The notes under the pieces were generated by a model. The model did no database searches, was not told the DNA's origin, and saw only the letters and a program-made list of their open reading frames with translations. From an uncultured Lachnospiraceae bacterium (GTDB lineage Bacteria > Bacillota > Clostridia > Lachnospirales > Lachnospiraceae), in contig USGM01000036.1 of NCBI GenBank assembly GCA_900554205.1, positions 1-26,082 of the forward strand: a DNA stretch of 26,082 nucleotides, in the 5' to 3' direction. Both the position numbers and the translations under genes were made by a program. Below, one piece after another: positions 23,756-26,082 of the stretch (position 1 is its first letter; the number at the start of each line of letters is the position of its first letter).

Positions 23756-24916
23756 ATGGGAAGAGTATTTCTGATTGTTCTTGACAGTTTTGGAATCGGT
23801 GAGATGGAGGATGCGGCTTCGTACGGGGATGTGAATGTGAGCACGATACGAAGCGTGTCCTCCAGCCCGTATTTTCATATGCCGAATATGAGAGAGCTTG
23901 GTCTGTTTGATATTGACGGGGTGACAGTCGGGGAAAAGAATGCGGCACATACGGCGGCGATCGCCCGCATGACGGAGAGATCGAGAGGAAAGGACACGAC
24001 GATCGGACACTGGGAGATCGCGGGAGTGTATTCCCCGAAGCCTCTGCCGACCTACCCTGAAGGGTTTCCGAAGGAGGTTCTGGATGCCTTCACCGCACAG
24101 ACCGGGCGGGGAGTTCTCTGCAACCGGCCTTATTCCGGCACGGCAGTCATTCAGGATTACGGTGACGAGCACATGAGAACCGGCAAGCTGATCGTCTATA
24201 CCTCTGCGGACAGTGTTTTCCAGATTGCCGCGCACGAGGAGCTTGTGCCGCCGGAACAGCTCTATGAATATTGCCGTATCGCAAGAAAGATCTTACAGGG
24301 AGAGAATGGTGTCGGCAGAGTCATAGCGAGGCCGTTTGCCGGACCGCTGGGAGGCCCCTATACAAGAACTGCGAGACGGCACGACTTTTCGCTTGAGCCT
24401 CCGGCAACGACGATGCTTGATCAGCTTTCCGCGGCGGGGCGGGATGTGATCGCAGTGGGAAAGATCAAGGATATTTTTGCGGGAAAGGGCATCACAGAGT
24501 TCGTCTACACCTCCGGCAACGAGGAAGGTATCGAGCGGACGCTGGAATATCTGGACAAGGATTTTGACGGACTGTGTTTCGTCAATCTTGTGGATTTTGA
24601 TATGCTGTACGGGCACAGAAGGGACGTTGACGGCTACGCGAAGGCATTGGCGTACTTTGATGAAAAGCTGCCTGAAATGCTGGCAAAGCTGAGGGAGGAT
24701 GATGTCCTGATGATTACCGCAGATCACGGCTGTGACCCTGCCTATACCGCGACGACGGATCACACAAGGGAGTACACGCCGTTTATCGTCTACGGCAAAA
24801 AAATCGCGCCTGTAAACTACGGAACGCGGAAAACCTTTGCAGACATAGGGGCAACTGTGCTACAATACTTTGGTATTGCGCCTGAATTTGAAGGGGAATC
24901 CGTAATCCCACACTAA
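23756..24916 (+). CDS. deoB: Phosphopentomutase
   Basis: The 386-residue enzyme interconverts ribose (or deoxyribose) 1-phosphate and 5-phosphate in nucleoside salvage. It is a cytoplasmic alkaline-phosphatase-fold metalloenzyme. Residues include D10 (VLDSFGIGE), the phosphorylated threonine expected at T81 in KDTTIGHWE, LVDFDMLYGHRRD (D282), ADHG (D323, H324) and TTDHTREYTPF (H336), all agreeing with known phosphopentomutases. The middle cap domain (about 95-215) is present. GAAAGGACGG lies upstream of ATG 23756. No other nucleoside gene is adjacent. Confidence 0.96.
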   Translation: MGRVFLIVLDSFGIGEMEDAASYGDVNVSTIRSVSSSPYFHMPNMRELGLFDIDGVTVGEKNAAHTAAIARMTERSRGKDTTIGHWEIAGVYSPKPLPTYPEGFPKEVLDAFTAQTGRGVLCNRPYSGTAVIQDYGDEHMRTGKLIVYTSADSVFQIAAHEELVPPEQLYEYCRIARKILQGENGVGRVIARPFAGPLGGPYTRTARRHDFSLEPPATTMLDQLSAAGRDVIAVGKIKDIFAGKGITEFVYTSGNEEGIERTLEYLDKDFDGLCFVNLVDFDMLYGHRRDVDGYAKALAYFDEKLPEMLAKLREDDVLMITADHGCDPAYTATTDHTREYTPFIVYGKKIAPVNYGTRKTFADIGATVLQYFGIAPEFEGESVIPH

Positions 24917-24975
24917 ATGCGTTGCAGATGGATAACGGACAGGCGAAAAAACAAAGATCTGATATGGAGGAAAAC

Positions 24976-26082
24976 ATGGGCAATTATACAGAAGAAATCA
25001 ACCGCAGAAGAACCTTTGCGATTATTTCTCACCCCGATGCGGGAAAGACAACGCTGACAGAGAAGTTCCTGCTTTACGGCGGAGCGATCAATCTGGCGGG
25101 AAGCGTCAAGGGAAAGGCGACGGCGAGACATGCCGTATCGGACTGGATGGAAATTGAGAAGGAGAGAGGTATTTCCGTCACATCCTCGGTGCTGCAATTT
25201 GAATATGACGGCTGTTGCATCAACATTCTGGATACACCGGGACACCAGGATTTCTCGGAGGACACCTACCGTACCTTGATGGCGGCGGATTCTGCGGTCA
25301 TGGTCATAGATGCGTCGAAGGGCGTGGAGGCGCAGACAAGGAAGCTCTTCAAGGTCTGCGGTATGCGCGGGATCCCGATCTTCACCTTTATCAACAAGCT
25401 CGACAGGGATGCGAACGATACCTTCGACCTGCTGGATGAGATCGAAAAGGAGCTCGGGATCGCAACCTGTCCCGTAAACTGGCCGATTGGCTCCGGCAAG
25501 GGCTTTAAGGGCGTTTATGACAGAGAGAAGAAATGCGTGATTTCCTATTCCGACACGGAGAAGGGAACGAAGGAAGGAACGGCGACCGAAATCCCGGTGG
25601 AGGACGAGGCACATCTCCGCGAACTGATCGGCGATGAGGCGGCGGACAAGCTGCTGGAGGAGATCGAGCTGCTGGACGGCGCAAGCGCGGAATTTGACCT
25701 TGACGAGGTGAGAGCCGGACAGCTCACACCGGTATGCTTCGGTTCGGCGCTGACAAACTTCGGTGTGGAGATCTTCCTGCAGCATTTCCTGCGGATGACG
25801 ACACCGCCCCTGCCCAGAAAGGCGGACATCGGACTGATTGAGCCCGCGGAGCATGAATTTTCTGCGTTTGTTTTCAAGATACAGGCGAATATGAATAAGG
25901 CGCACCGCGACAGGATCGCCTTCATGAGAATCTGTTCGGGCAGATTCGACGCGAACATGGAGGTACGCCATGTACAGGGAAATAAGGTGATGCGTCTCTC
26001 ACAGCCCCAGCAGATCATGGCGGATGAGAGAAAGATCCTGAGCGAAGCATATGCCGGAGACATTATCGGTGTGTTCGATCCC
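24976..26082 (+). CDS. prfC: Peptide chain release factor 3 (partial, 3' end beyond window)
   Basis: The visible 369 residues are the N-terminal two thirds of RF3, a GTPase that removes RF1/RF2 from the ribosome after termination. The G domain shows HPDAGKTT (19-26), DTPGHQDF (86-93) and NKLD (140-143). The sequence RGISVTSSVLQFEYDG is the RF3 form of switch I and separates it from EF-G. Domain II starts near 270-300 and is complete in part. GGAGG before ATG 24976 sets the start. The frame is open at the right edge; about 160 residues are missing. It follows deoB by 59 bp with no terminator, so read-through is possible. Confidence 0.96.
   Translation, partial: MGNYTEEINRRRTFAIISHPDAGKTTLTEKFLLYGGAINLAGSVKGKATARHAVSDWMEIEKERGISVTSSVLQFEYDGCCINILDTPGHQDFSEDTYRTLMAADSAVMVIDASKGVEAQTRKLFKVCGMRGIPIFTFINKLDRDANDTFDLLDEIEKELGIATCPVNWPIGSGKGFKGVYDREKKCVISYSDTEKGTKEGTATEIPVEDEAHLRELIGDEAADKLLEEIELLDGASAEFDLDEVRAGQLTPVCFGSALTNFGVEIFLQHFLRMTTPPLPRKADIGLIEPAEHEFSAFVFKIQANMNKAHRDRIAFMRICSGRFDANMEVRHVQGNKVMRLSQPQQIMADERKILSEAYAGDIIGVFDP

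Noticed and set aside
24913..25971. 352-codon minus-strand open frame
   Set aside because: It is antisense to prfC, which has complete GTPase motifs.

Overview
The window looks like chromosomal DNA of an anaerobic, spore-forming Firmicute of the class Clostridia, most likely a gut Lachnospiraceae. The evidence is a complete eight-gene spoIIIA sporulation operon, a stand-alone glycyl-radical protein (GrcA type), an [FeFe]-hydrogenase-like protein, strong AGGAGG ribosome-binding sites and many CPBP membrane proteases. This is an inference from gene content; there is no rRNA gene in the window to fix the taxon.

Region 1 (1-3265) is accessory and partly decayed. It holds the tail of a small CxxC protein, a CPBP protease, an S66 (LdcA/MccF-type) peptidase, a broken DUF4143 ATPase remnant with a frameshift in a T-tract, and the last ~30 codons of an HNH endonuclease. 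A terminator and two overlapping palindromes follow. Region 2 (3266-4735) is one lipoprotein with SH3 and CAP/SCP domains.

Region 3 (4855-10544) is a carbohydrate locus. An AraC regulator is read divergently from two Gfo/Idh/MocA oxidoreductases and a TIM-barrel isomerase/epimerase-like protein. A GH43 glycosidase with its own candidate promoter follows. The set suggests cytoplasmic processing of a glycoside by oxidation at the sugar plus hydrolysis; no transporter lies in the window. Region 4 (10561-11935) is a TetR regulator followed by a second CPBP protease.

Region 5 (11941-18219) is a signalling block. A membrane chemoreceptor with a Cache sensor is divergent from the most unusual gene here: a soluble protein that joins two ferredoxin clusters, an [FeFe]-hydrogenase H-cluster domain, a further Fe-S domain and a chemoreceptor signalling hairpin. 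All four H-cluster ligand cysteines are kept, but the proton-relay cysteine is a proline, so a redox or H2 sensor for chemotaxis is more likely than a catalytic hydrogenase. A two-TM protein of unknown role and an anchored transglutaminase-like protein follow.

Region 6 (18228-26082) is conserved core: grcA (minus strand), divergent from spoIIIAA-AH with a sigma-E-like promoter, then deoB (phosphopentomutase) and prfC (release factor 3), the last cut by the window edge. Nothing resembling a CRISPR array, tRNA, rRNA or intact insertion sequence was seen.
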